From Chloroflexota bacterium (GTDB lineage: Bacteria > Chloroflexota > Dehalococcoidia > SM23-28-2), in NCBI GenBank assembly GCA_030691665.1, contig JAUYDU010000151.1:1-5978 (forward strand): a DNA stretch of 5,978 bases, given 5' to 3'. Below are positions 1 to 5,465 of the stretch, piece by piece. Below the pieces are notes generated by a model that worked only from the letters and a program-made list of their open reading frames with translations, made no database searches and was not told the origin of the DNA. Position numbers and translations under genes: made by a program. Position 1 is the stretch's first letter, and every line of letters begins with the position of its first letter.

Positions 1-358
1 CGCCGATGTCCACCAGGTCGACGAAGGCCCGGTAACCCTCGTCGCCCAGGACGTCGCGACGGAGGTCGGCCTGGATCTTGCCGCTACCGTCACGAAGGTC
101 GACGAAGGTGCGCTTGCCCATCACCCGCATGGCGGTGACGCGCCCGGCCAGGCTGACCTGGGCCTGGGGCTCTGCCGCGGCGCCCTTCGTTTCACTCAGG
201 GCAGGCTCCTTCTCCTCCATCTGCTGCAGGAGGTGGGCGGCCTCCTGGGTGGTGTGGGTGCGCTGGTAGCGGGCAGGATAGGGGTCGCAGCCGGCGGCCC
301 GCAGGCGCTGGAGCTTGGCCCGCCGCTGCTCGATGAGCTCTTCGCCTCGATCACTCAA
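1..358 (-). CDS. lysS: Lysyl-tRNA synthetase, class II, N-terminal part (runs off window)
   Basis: This enzyme charges tRNA-Lys with lysine in the cytoplasm; only the first ~119 codons are in the window. The reading frame begins with a basic helix (RRAKLQRLRAAG, then DPYPARY), as in bacterial LysS. It continues into the OB-fold anticodon-binding domain, with the family signature GRVTAMRVMGKRTFVDLRD and then SGKIQ, ending near FVDLVDIG. The catalytic class II domain lies beyond position 1. I chose the TTG at 356-358 as start: no ATG occurs in frame between it and the upstream TAA near 397, and the protein from TTG has the expected N-terminal length. The purine-rich GAGAAG just upstream could serve as a weak ribosome binding site. 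Composition is GC-rich, like greA. The gene lies 154 bases downstream of mgsA on the same strand, and no convincing sigma-70 promoter was found in that gap. Identity is firm; the start is less so. Confidence 0.93.
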   Translation of the reverse strand, partial: MSDRGEELIEQRRAKLQRLRAAGCDPYPARYQRTHTTQEAAHLLQQMEEKEPALSETKGAAAEPQAQVSLAGRVTAMRVMGKRTFVDLRDGSGKIQADLRRDVLGDEGYRAFVDLVDIG

Positions 359-387
359 CGGCTTCTCGGCCTCTGTAATAGACTGAC

Positions 388-414
388 AACGGATATCTTA
401 ACGGATAAACGGAT
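388..414. repeat. Three direct copies of the heptamer AACGGAT upstream of lysS
   Basis: AACGGAT occurs at 388-394, 400-406 and 408-414, which reads ATCCGTT on the lysS coding strand. The copies sit 30 to 56 bases upstream of the proposed lysS TTG and are spaced 12 and 8 bases apart. They could be a protein-binding array or part of the leader RNA, but the uneven spacing does not fit the helical phasing of a classical operator. The function is unknown; only the repeats themselves are directly seen. Confidence 0.4.
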
Positions 415-426
415 GTGGTTCTGCCC

Positions 427-486
427 GTTTGCGAAGGGCCGAAGGCATTTGGGTGAGGCTGAGCTTACCGAAGCCGAACCGCAAAC
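427..486 (-). other. Inverted repeat closing a ~60-base leader segment between mgsA and lysS
   Basis: GTTTGCG at 427-433 is perfectly complementary to CGCAAAC at 480-486, so a minus-strand transcript could close a 7-bp helix around 46 bases. Inside are smaller self-complementary pieces, for example GCTT (463-466) with AAGC (471-474). There is no run of T after the helix in either direction, so it is not an intrinsic terminator. T-box hallmarks were looked for because the gene downstream is an aminoacyl-tRNA synthetase, and none was seen. It may be a structured 5' leader of lysS, an mRNA 3' end for mgsA, or chance. Confidence 0.25.
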
Positions 487-512
487 ACACTGTCAGGCGA
501 CGTGCCCTTTTC

Positions 513-962
513 TCATTGGTCAGTTCGTTCCTCATAATCGATAACGACACGCTGATATTCTCCCGACATCAGAGGCGAGGATATCATGAAATCGGCGGAC
601 GCTCGATTGCAAGCAAGGGGAATATTGTAGACAACTGCGATACGAAGCAGGGCTTTGACATCCACGTCATGTGGGTGTGGTTCGAGGGGATCCCAAAAAA
701 AGATGACAAAATCTATTTCCTCCTCCGCAATCCTGGCTCCAACTTGCTGGTCGCCTCCCAACGGTCCGCTTCGAAATCTGGTGATTTGGAGATTGAGTTC
801 GCTTGCCAGGATTTTGCCTGTCGTTCCTGTCCCAAACAACTCATGTTTAGATAGGATATCCCTGTTAAACTTTGCCCACTCCAATAGATCTGGCTTTCTG
901 TTGTCGTGTGCAATGAGAGCAATCTTCTTCCTTTGTTCCATTTGAATCGTCTTTGGTGCCAT
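513..962 (-). CDS. mgsA: Methylglyoxal synthase
   Basis: This cytoplasmic enzyme converts dihydroxyacetone phosphate to methylglyoxal and phosphate, a bypass of lower glycolysis used when phosphate is short or sugar phosphates pile up. The 149-residue product is close to the E. coli length (152). All the family's key residues are present and even share E. coli numbering: His19 and Asp20 in IAHDN, the phosphate-binding GTGTTG at 44-49, Asp71 in SGPLGGDQQVG, Asp91 in FFWDPL, and His98 and Asp101 in PHDVDVKALLR. The ATG at 960-962 is preferred over Met8: it has AAGGGGG (975-981) and a closer AAGAAG upstream, while Met8 has no such site. Base composition is unlike the neighbours: three sampled 60-base lines give 50, 45 and 40% GC against 72% in greA. 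It sits alone between greA and lysS with gaps of 169 and 154 bases and no clear promoter of its own. Horizontal acquisition is inferred. The enzyme should be active. Confidence 0.96.
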   Translation of the reverse strand: MAPKTIQMEQRKKIALIAHDNRKPDLLEWAKFNRDILSKHELFGTGTTGKILASELNLQITRFRSGPLGGDQQVGARIAEEEIDFVIFFWDPLEPHPHDVDVKALLRIAVVYNIPLACNRASADFMISSPLMSGEYQRVVIDYEERTDQ

Positions 963-1075
963 AGGTTCTTCTTACCCCCTTCTCTTATGAGAGCACGTCT
1001 CCTGATGTCCCGCGCGTTTGCGCAGTCGCCCGCAAGGCGGCTTGGGTGACTGAAGCGAGCCGCAGCAAGATTGGC

Positions 1076-1109
1076 AGGCGGGGCGCTGATCCTGTCCCTG
1101 GCCCCGCCT
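1076..1109. other. GC-rich hairpin just downstream of greA
   Basis: AGGCGGGGC at 1076-1084 pairs perfectly with GCCCCGCCT at 1101-1109, giving a 9-bp stem with a 16-base loop, starting 23 bases past the greA stop codon. No T-run follows on either strand, so it does not qualify as a canonical intrinsic terminator. It could stabilise the greA mRNA 3' end or act as a Rho-independent terminator lacking a U-tract, as is sometimes proposed for GC-rich genomes. A second, smaller pair (GCGGCT 1037-1042 with AGCCGC 1059-1064) lies next to it, between greA and mgsA. Confidence 0.45.
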
Positions 1110-1131
1110 CGATGGCTGTTGGCGGCGTCTG

Positions 1132-1605
1132 TTAGCTGATGGCCGTGATGCTGAAGCGGAGGGTGCCGGCGGGCGCGTTCACCTGAACCTCGTTGCCCAC
1201 CCGCTTGTCCAGCAGGGCCTTGCCCACGGGGGATTCGTTGCTGATGCGGCCCTGGCCGGGATTGGCCTCGGCACTGCCGACGATGGTGTAGTGCTCTTCC
1301 TGCCCTTCCTGGTTGACGACCGTGACCTTGGAGCCCAGCCGTACCCGGTTGGAGTGGTGGGCCTCCTCTTCGTCGATCATGACGGCGTTCTGGATGATCC
1401 GCTCCAGGGTCAAGATGCGGCCTTCGACGAAGGCCTGCTCGTTCTTGGCGTCGTCGTATTCAGCGTTGTTCTGGGCGCTGGTGAGCTCCTTGGCCTCCTG
1501 GATGCGACGAGCTATCTGAGGCCGCCGAACGGTAATCAGGTGGTCCAGCTCTTCCTGAAGCCTGGCCATGCCTTCTTTGGTTAGAGGGACAGCCTTCTCC
1601 GCCAT
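1132..1605 (-). CDS. greA: Transcription elongation factor GreA, with altered tip residues
   Basis: GreA enters the RNA polymerase secondary channel and stimulates cleavage of backtracked RNA. The 157-residue product matches the usual length (158 in E. coli). Residues 1-77 form the N-terminal coiled coil, and ~85-157 the FKBP-like C-terminal domain (VRLGSKVTVV, then RISNESPVGKALLDKRVG). The family core NAEYDDAKNEQAFVEGRI is present. The oddity is at the coiled-coil tip: E. coli has GDLKENAEY with Asp41 and Glu44 as the cleavage residues, while this protein reads TSAQNNAEY, placing Ser43 and Asn46 at those positions. Asp51 and Asp52 lie nearby but on the wrong side of the conserved Tyr. It may therefore bind polymerase without promoting cleavage. 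The start ATG at 1603-1605 is supported by GAGGTGA six bases upstream. Expression appears to come from a strong promoter followed by a leader terminator. It is divergent from the htrA-type gene. Confidence 0.95.
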   Translation of the reverse strand: MAEKAVPLTKEGMARLQEELDHLITVRRPQIARRIQEAKELTSAQNNAEYDDAKNEQAFVEGRILTLERIIQNAVMIDEEEAHHSNRVRLGSKVTVVNQEGQEEHYTIVGSAEANPGQGRISNESPVGKALLDKRVGNEVQVNAPAGTLRFSITAIS

Positions 1606-1611
1606 GCCGTT

Positions 1612-1618
1612 TCACCTC
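1612..1618 (-). promoter_or_regulatory. Ribosome binding site of greA
   Basis: The minus strand reads GAGGTGA here, six bases before the ATG at 1605. This is a good Shine-Dalgarno match and fixes the greA start. It lies just downstream of the leader terminator, so a transcript that stops at the terminator would not carry it. Confidence 0.75.
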
Positions 1619-1629
1619 GGAACGCTGCG

Positions 1630-1662
1630 AAAAAAGAAACTGAGAGCATATGCACCCTCAGT
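1630..1662 (-). terminator. Intrinsic terminator (attenuator) inside the greA leader
   Basis: On the minus strand ACTGAG (1662-1657) pairs with CTCAGT (1644-1639). One G-U, one G-C and further G-U pairs can extend the stem inward. The stem is followed directly by TTCTTTTTT (1638-1630), a classic U-tract. The element lies between the greA promoter (-10 at 1683-1688) and the greA ribosome binding site, so it can only act on greA-directed transcripts. On the plus strand the hairpin has no T-run after it. With initiation near 1676, termination would release an RNA of about 47 nt. Whether read-through is regulated is not visible from sequence. Confidence 0.72.
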
Positions 1663-1682
1663 CATCTGTGGCAAGCGCCCTA

Positions 1683-1711
1683 ATTATAAGGCGTGCCCGA
1701 CATTTTGTAAA
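1683..1711 (-). promoter_or_regulatory. Sigma-70 type promoter for greA
   Basis: On the minus strand TTTACA (1711-1706) and a perfect TATAAT (1688-1683) are separated by exactly 17 bases, so only one of twelve consensus positions differs. The transcription start is expected near 1676, leaving a ~70-base leader before the greA ATG. Its -35 box lies on almost the same bases as that of the divergent promoter. Confidence 0.82.
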
Positions 1712-1733
1712 GATAAGGGCCCTGTGATAAAAT
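1705..1733 (+). promoter_or_regulatory. Divergent sigma-70 type promoter for the HtrA-type protease gene
   Basis: TTGTAA (1705-1710) and TAAAAT (1728-1733) are 17 bases apart, and TGA directly before the -10 box supplies an extended -10 (TGn). The start is expected near 1740, some 33 bases before the ATG at 1773. The -35 box is weaker than that of greA (4 of 6 matches) and overlaps it by five of six bases on the opposite strand. A perfect 8-base palindrome, AGGGCCCT (1716-1723), falls in the spacer and could be an operator half or chance. Confidence 0.62.
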
Positions 1734-1772
1734 GCGCCTGACGTTTCGCCATGTCCCAGAGTTGAGCCAGGA

Positions 1773-2903
1773 ATGGAAGCTGAGCGGTCAGTGTGGGGTA
1801 GGGTGGTTTCGCTTGTAGTCCTGTCCCTGATAGTGGGTGGCGTGGCTGGTGGGGTGGCCGGGGCTCTGACTGCCCGCATCCTTTCCGACGGTGAGTTAGA
1901 AGAGACGGCCGCTCCCGTGGGGATAGCGACCCCCACCAGCGGGAGCGCAGTCAGCCTCAGCGAGGAGTCGGCCATCACCGAGGCGGTGGGGAAGGCGCTG
2001 CCCAGCGTGGTGGCCATCGTCAGTGAAGAGGCGACGCTGCCCGGGGAGGATCAGCAACCGGTCGCTTTGGGCTCAGGCGTCATCATTGATGAGCGGGGCT
2101 ACATCGTCACCAACGAGCACGTGGTTCGTGACGCCACCTCGGTCAGGGTCGCTCTCTACGGGGGTGAGGAGCGCCAGGCTACTGTCGTGGGCCACGACTC
2201 GCCGTTCACCGACCTGGCCGTCCTCAAGATTCCCTCGGGGGGGCTCTCGCCCATGTCTGTGGGGGATTCCGACGCCCTGGTGTCCGGCCAGAGGGTCATC
2301 GCTGTGGGCAACCCCCTGCACGACTTTCGCAGCAGCGTCAGCGTGGGCGTGGTGAGCGGGGTGCAGCGCCGCTGGCAGCGGGATGGTATCTTTATGGAGG
2401 ATCTGATCCAGACCGATGCGGCCGTTAACCCTGGCAACAGCGGTGGCGCCCTGATCGATGTTCTGGGACAGTTGGTGGGCATGCCTACCTCGGTGGTGCG
2501 CTCCGACAATGGTAGGGACGTGGAAGGGATCGCCCTCGCTATCTCCAGCAAGACCATCCGGGAGGTGGCCGGGGAGATCATCGAGCAGGGGAGGGTGAGG
2601 CGCGCCTATCTGGGTGTCTCCCACATAGACCTAACGCCTGAGGTCGCGGCCGCTCGGGGGCTGAGGGAGCAGCGCGGGGCCTGGATATCCAGCGTGGGGG
2701 AGGGCACCCCGGCCGCCCAGGCGGGGATTGAGGTGGGTGATATTATCCTGCGTATGGGGGGCCAGGATGTCACAGCCAGCGCACCTTTCTTAAATGTGCT
2801 GATGGGTTTACAACCGGACGAAACCGTGCCTGTCGTCCTTAGCCGAGACGGGCAGCAGCTTACTGTGGATGTCACCCCTATCCAGCGGCCGCAGCGGCCC
2901 TAG
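1773..2903 (+). CDS. Membrane-anchored HtrA/DegP-family serine protease (S1C) with one PDZ domain
   Basis: HtrA-type proteases degrade or refold damaged proteins outside the cytoplasmic membrane. The 376-residue product has a short N-terminus followed by one membrane segment (~11-33, Gly-rich), then a low-complexity stalk to ~65. The trypsin-like domain follows (~66-270). The triad is complete: His116 in TNEHVV, Asp147 in TDLAVLK, Ser223 in the GNSGG motif, preceded by QTDAAVNP. A single C-terminal PDZ domain (~277-370) begins with YLGV and contains the usual GTPAAQAGIEVGDII stretch. This layout matches DegS/HtrA-like anchored proteases, with the active site on the outer face. The ATG at 1773 has AGGA abutting it, which is too close to be a normal binding site, so the GTG at 1791 is an alternative start. 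It is divergent from greA, and the next gene starts 69 bases after its stop. The exact orthologue (degS, degP, htrA) cannot be told, so no symbol is given. Confidence 0.95.
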   Translation: MEAERSVWGRVVSLVVLSLIVGGVAGGVAGALTARILSDGELEETAAPVGIATPTSGSAVSLSEESAITEAVGKALPSVVAIVSEEATLPGEDQQPVALGSGVIIDERGYIVTNEHVVRDATSVRVALYGGEERQATVVGHDSPFTDLAVLKIPSGGLSPMSVGDSDALVSGQRVIAVGNPLHDFRSSVSVGVVSGVQRRWQRDGIFMEDLIQTDAAVNPGNSGGALIDVLGQLVGMPTSVVRSDNGRDVEGIALAISSKTIREVAGEIIEQGRVRRAYLGVSHIDLTPEVAAARGLREQRGAWISSVGEGTPAAQAGIEVGDIILRMGGQDVTASAPFLNVLMGLQPDETVPVVLSRDGQQLTVDVTPIQRPQRP

Positions 2904-2972
2904 GACCTGTTCACTGGCAGGCAGGGGGTTGCCCGGCTGCTGGGATGGAGGGAAGGAAGGCGGTAGCCAGCC

Positions 2973-4889
2973 ATGAGTCGTCGTCCGCCGCCACGCAGGA
3001 GAAGGGAATTTGCTGGGGAAGAGGGCCCCTTCGATCGTGTCCTCAAGGGCCGAGGGGAGCGTGATCCGGCTCCCCTGATCATCGGCGGCGCCATCATCCT
3101 TATCGCCATCCTTGTTCTTGTCTCGATCCTTTGCTCTCCCTTGGGGGGTGGCGGTGGTGGCAAGGGGCCTGGCCAGGCGGCCGACGTGGGCTGTGGCATC
3201 ACCGCCAAGCGCAGCGACAAGCTGCCGGACTTGCCGGAGGGCCTGGTGGCCTTGAGCCCTCTGTACGAGATGGACGTTCCTCCGGAGGCCGAGAAGGAGG
3301 GTTGCCTGGTCACCAAGATCAGCCTCAACACCCCCACTCAGGACTCCGCCAACCTCGGTTTCTACACCTACGAGGGTGGGACATGGCGACGGCTCGCCTC
3401 GGCCACTCTCGCCGATAAGGGCGCCGGCGCCGAGGCCCAGATGGAGAAGATTCCCGCTAACCTGGCGGTGTTGCGGCTGGCGGCGGCCAAGTTCCTGGCG
3501 CTGGGCTCGCTGCCCAGCGGCACCAGCATCGACCCGGCGGCGGCGGGTTTGCTGACCATCGTCAGCCCGGCGGACTATGTTCCCACGGCCGACGGATCCG
3601 TCTCGGGCACGGCCACCGGCCTACCCGCTGACCAGGGCTTCGATGTCTACCCCACCATTGCGGCGTGGGATGGCGATGCGGTTCAGGCGGTGAACACCAT
3701 TCTGGCCAGCCCCGGGCTGAGGACCAGCCACATCGAGAGCGTCGTGTCGCTGGCTGAGACCGGCAACTTCCGGGGGGTCGATATCGACTACCGGCAGGTA
3801 AATGCGGCGGTGAGCAGCGAGTTCAGCGAGTTTGTGGCCGCTCTGGCGCAAGAGCTGCACAAGGCGGGCCGCAAGCTGATTATCACTCTGCCTCTGCCTA
3901 GTGTGCGGGACACCACCATCGATACCGGGGCCTATCGCTGGGAGGAGCTGGGCAAGGCGGCTGACTACGTTAAGCTCCTGCCCGAGGATGACCAATCGCT
4001 GTACCGCACTCGCATGCCCCAGGTGCTTCGGTTCGCCCAAAGCATCATCGAGCCGGGGAAGGTCTTCCTGGTGATCAGCCCCTTCAGCCATGAGAAGAGC
4101 AAAGAAGGGGTGCGGGCGCTCACCTTCCTGGAGGCGATGGGCATCGCCAACATGATGAGCGTGCGCGACCCTCAGGACCCAGCGGACATCGTCGGCGGCC
4201 GCCGGGTGCTGATCATCGGCGACAACATCTATCGCCAGACTGGGGCATCGGGCATCAAGTGGGCCGATGAAACGGCCACCGTCACTTTCTCCTATCGCTC
4301 GGACGACGAGACGCGCACCGTCTGGGTGGAGAACGTTTTCAGCGTGGGCTTCAAGGTGGAGCTGGCCCAGGCCTTCCGCTTGGGTGGGCTGGCGATCGAG
4401 GACGTCTCGGAGGGCTCCGGCGGGGCCAATATCTGGCCAGCGGTGGACTCTTTCGTGAAGGGAGGCCTGGCCCGCCTGGAGAGGCCACACCCCGACAATC
4501 TGCGGGCGGAGTGGGACACCGGAGGCGCCGGCACCATTGAGGCGGGCGTCAGCGGCGCCGCTACCTGGATCGCCCCCGACGAAGGGGGAACCTACGAGAT
4601 CTCCCTTGTCGTCAGCGACGGGTTCAGCCGGGTGGGCCGGCGCCTGAGCCTGGACGTGGAGGGGATAGCCACGGCGACGCCGACGCCTTCGCCGGAGGCG
4701 ACACCCACCCCAGAGGAGACGCTCACGCCTGAGGCTACGGCGACGGCGACGCCAACGGGTACGCCCGCCGCCACCGAAACTCCCACCGCCACAGCGACAC
4801 CCCAGGCGACCCCGACCCCAGTCGGGGCTACCGAGACGCCCACGGCGACGCCCGAGGGCGGCACACCAACCGCTACGGCCACACCCTGA
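2973..4889 (+). CDS. Membrane-anchored extracellular protein with degenerate GH18-like barrel, Ig/PKD-like domain and Thr-Pro tail
   Basis: The 638-residue product has an Arg-rich cytoplasmic start (1-31), one hydrophobic segment (~34-54), a poly-Gly linker (58-63), then an all-extracellular body. Residues ~72-190 look like a beta-rich domain of unknown type with Cys74 and Cys111. Residues ~195-500 resemble a glycoside hydrolase 18 barrel of the spore-hydrolase/chitinase sort: strand 4 reads FRGVDIDYRQV (266-276), followed by the helix EFVAALAQELHKAGRKLIITL. The family motif DxxDxDxE is broken: Arg267 replaces the first Asp and Arg274 the catalytic Glu. Asp270 and Asp272 remain. Residues ~505-563 look like a PKD/Ig-type sandwich (WIAPDEGGTYEISLVVSDG). 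The C-terminus is a Thr/Pro/Ala tail. It may bind glycan or scaffold other proteins rather than cut sugar. GGAGGGAAGGAAGG lies 12 bases before the ATG, and an in-frame TAG nine bases upstream rules out an earlier start. The stop overlaps the earliest rsmD start (TGATG). Confidence 0.8.
   Translation: MSRRPPPRRRREFAGEEGPFDRVLKGRGERDPAPLIIGGAIILIAILVLVSILCSPLGGGGGGKGPGQAADVGCGITAKRSDKLPDLPEGLVALSPLYEMDVPPEAEKEGCLVTKISLNTPTQDSANLGFYTYEGGTWRRLASATLADKGAGAEAQMEKIPANLAVLRLAAAKFLALGSLPSGTSIDPAAAGLLTIVSPADYVPTADGSVSGTATGLPADQGFDVYPTIAAWDGDAVQAVNTILASPGLRTSHIESVVSLAETGNFRGVDIDYRQVNAAVSSEFSEFVAALAQELHKAGRKLIITLPLPSVRDTTIDTGAYRWEELGKAADYVKLLPEDDQSLYRTRMPQVLRFAQSIIEPGKVFLVISPFSHEKSKEGVRALTFLEAMGIANMMSVRDPQDPADIVGGRRVLIIGDNIYRQTGASGIKWADETATVTFSYRSDDETRTVWVENVFSVGFKVELAQAFRLGGLAIEDVSEGSGGANIWPAVDSFVKGGLARLERPHPDNLRAEWDTGGAGTIEAGVSGAATWIAPDEGGTYEISLVVSDGFSRVGRRLSLDVEGIATATPTPSPEATPTPEETLTPEATATATPTGTPAATETPTATATPQATPTPVGATETPTATPEGGTPTATATP
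4668..4886 (+). repeat. Low-complexity coding repeat for a Thr/Pro/Ala-rich tail
   Basis: The last ~73 codons of the GH18-like gene are built from ACG/ACC, CCG/CCC and GCG/GCC codons, giving ragged TATPTPT- and ATETPTA-like units without a fixed period. Such tails are typical cell-surface spacers and possible O-glycosylation sites. Slippage or recombination could vary the length between strains. The opposite strand reads as a Val/Gly-rich open frame for the same reason. Confidence 0.8.
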
Positions 4890-4915
4890 TGGCGCCAGGA
4901 GCAGCGGCCAGCACC

Positions 4916-5455
4916 ATGCGAGTGATCGCCGGCGAGGCCAAGGGGTTGCGGCTCAAGAGGCCAGCCGGGCGTCGTCTGCGGCCCACCTCGGATCTGGTGC
5001 GGGGGGCCATGTTTGATGTGTTGGCCTCGCTGGGGGCGGACCTCTCCTGCGTGCTCGATCTCTATGCTGGCAGCGGCGCCCTGGGCGTGGAGGCGCTCAG
5101 TCGCGGCGGCCAGTGGTGCGACTTCGTCGAGCAAGATCGGGCCGCCTGTGCCACCATACGGGAGAACCTGGCCCTGGCTGGCTTCCAGGGACGGGCGCGG
5201 GTGCACTGCCTGGCGGTAGCGAGGGCCCTGGACCGTCTGGAGGGGCCTTACAGCCTGGTGCTCATGGACCCGCCCTACGCGGACGAGAGCGCCGCGACTG
5301 TACTAGACCGACTGGTGGCGTCGTCCTTGGTGCAGCCGGGCACCACGCTCGTCCTGGAGCACTCCTGGCGCCGCCTGCCCGCCGACCGGTGGGGGCCCTT
5401 CGCCCTGGTCAGCCGCAAGCGCCACGGAGATACGGGCATATCCATCTATCGATAG
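4916..5455 (+). CDS. rsmD: 16S rRNA (guanine-N2)-methyltransferase RsmD
   Basis: RsmD uses S-adenosylmethionine to methylate the N2 of G966 (E. coli numbering) in 16S rRNA during 30S assembly. From the ATG at 4916 the protein is 179 residues and opens with MRVIAGEAKGLRLKRP and then RPTSDLVRGAMFDVL, the normal N-terminus of the family. The SAM-binding motif I follows as VLDLYAGSGALGVEALSRG, the acidic end of strand 2 as FVEQD, and the catalytic motif IV as LMDPPYAD. The C-terminus RKRHGDTGISIYR is also typical. An upstream in-frame ATG at 4889 overlaps the previous stop (TGATG) and would add nine residues not seen in the family. I prefer 4916 on homology, with AGGAG at 4897-4901 as a somewhat distant binding site, but coupled starting at 4889 is possible. 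It is followed 10 bases later by coaD, the common rsmD-coaD pair. Slightly shorter than E. coli RsmD (198). Confidence 0.93.
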   Translation: MRVIAGEAKGLRLKRPAGRRLRPTSDLVRGAMFDVLASLGADLSCVLDLYAGSGALGVEALSRGGQWCDFVEQDRAACATIRENLALAGFQGRARVHCLAVARALDRLEGPYSLVLMDPPYADESAATVLDRLVASSLVQPGTTLVLEHSWRRLPADRWGPFALVSRKRHGDTGISIYR

Positions 5456-5459
5456 GAGG
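5454..5459 (+). promoter_or_regulatory. Shine-Dalgarno of coaD, overlapping the rsmD stop
   Basis: A perfect AGGAGG overlaps the last two bases of the rsmD stop codon (5453-5455) and lies six bases before the TTG at 5466. It decides the non-ATG start of coaD and implies translational coupling with rsmD. Confidence 0.8.
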
Positions 5460-5465
5460 AGCACT

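Noticed and set aside
359..512. T-box riboswitch upstream of lysS
   Set aside because: A tRNA synthetase leader made this worth checking, but no T-box bulge sequence, antiterminator or terminator with a T-run is visible, and the gap is short for one.
233..854. Plus-strand frames over lysS, the lysS-mgsA gap and mgsA
   Set aside because: They run opposite lysS and mgsA, both of which have clear family motifs, and have no recognisable products.
1012..1023. GCGC-GTTT-GCGC mini-hairpin between mgsA and greA
   Set aside because: A 4-bp stem is expected by chance in GC-rich DNA and no T-run follows.
1630..1662. Hairpin as a leftover terminator of a lost upstream gene, or a bidirectional terminator
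   Set aside because: A near-perfect promoter facing greA lies upstream of it, and the T-run exists only on the greA strand, so leader attenuation explains it better.
2073..2624. 183-codon minus-strand frame opposite the protease gene
   Set aside because: It sits opposite the conserved catalytic domain and shows no motif of its own; typical antisense open frame in high-GC DNA.
2904..2972. Terminator between the protease and the GH18-like gene
   Set aside because: Only trivial 3-bp complementarities are present and there is no T-run, so read-through is more likely.
3621..4490. 289-codon open frame on the minus strand inside the GH18-like gene
   Set aside because: It lies wholly opposite a frame with recognisable domains, and its His/Ala/Arg-rich product looks like a GC-driven shadow with no family signature.
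4592..5206. 204-codon minus-strand frame rich in Val and Gly
   Set aside because: It is the complement of the Thr-Pro-Ala tail repeat and the start of rsmD; the periodic VAVGVSV pattern is a by-product of ACG/GCG codons.
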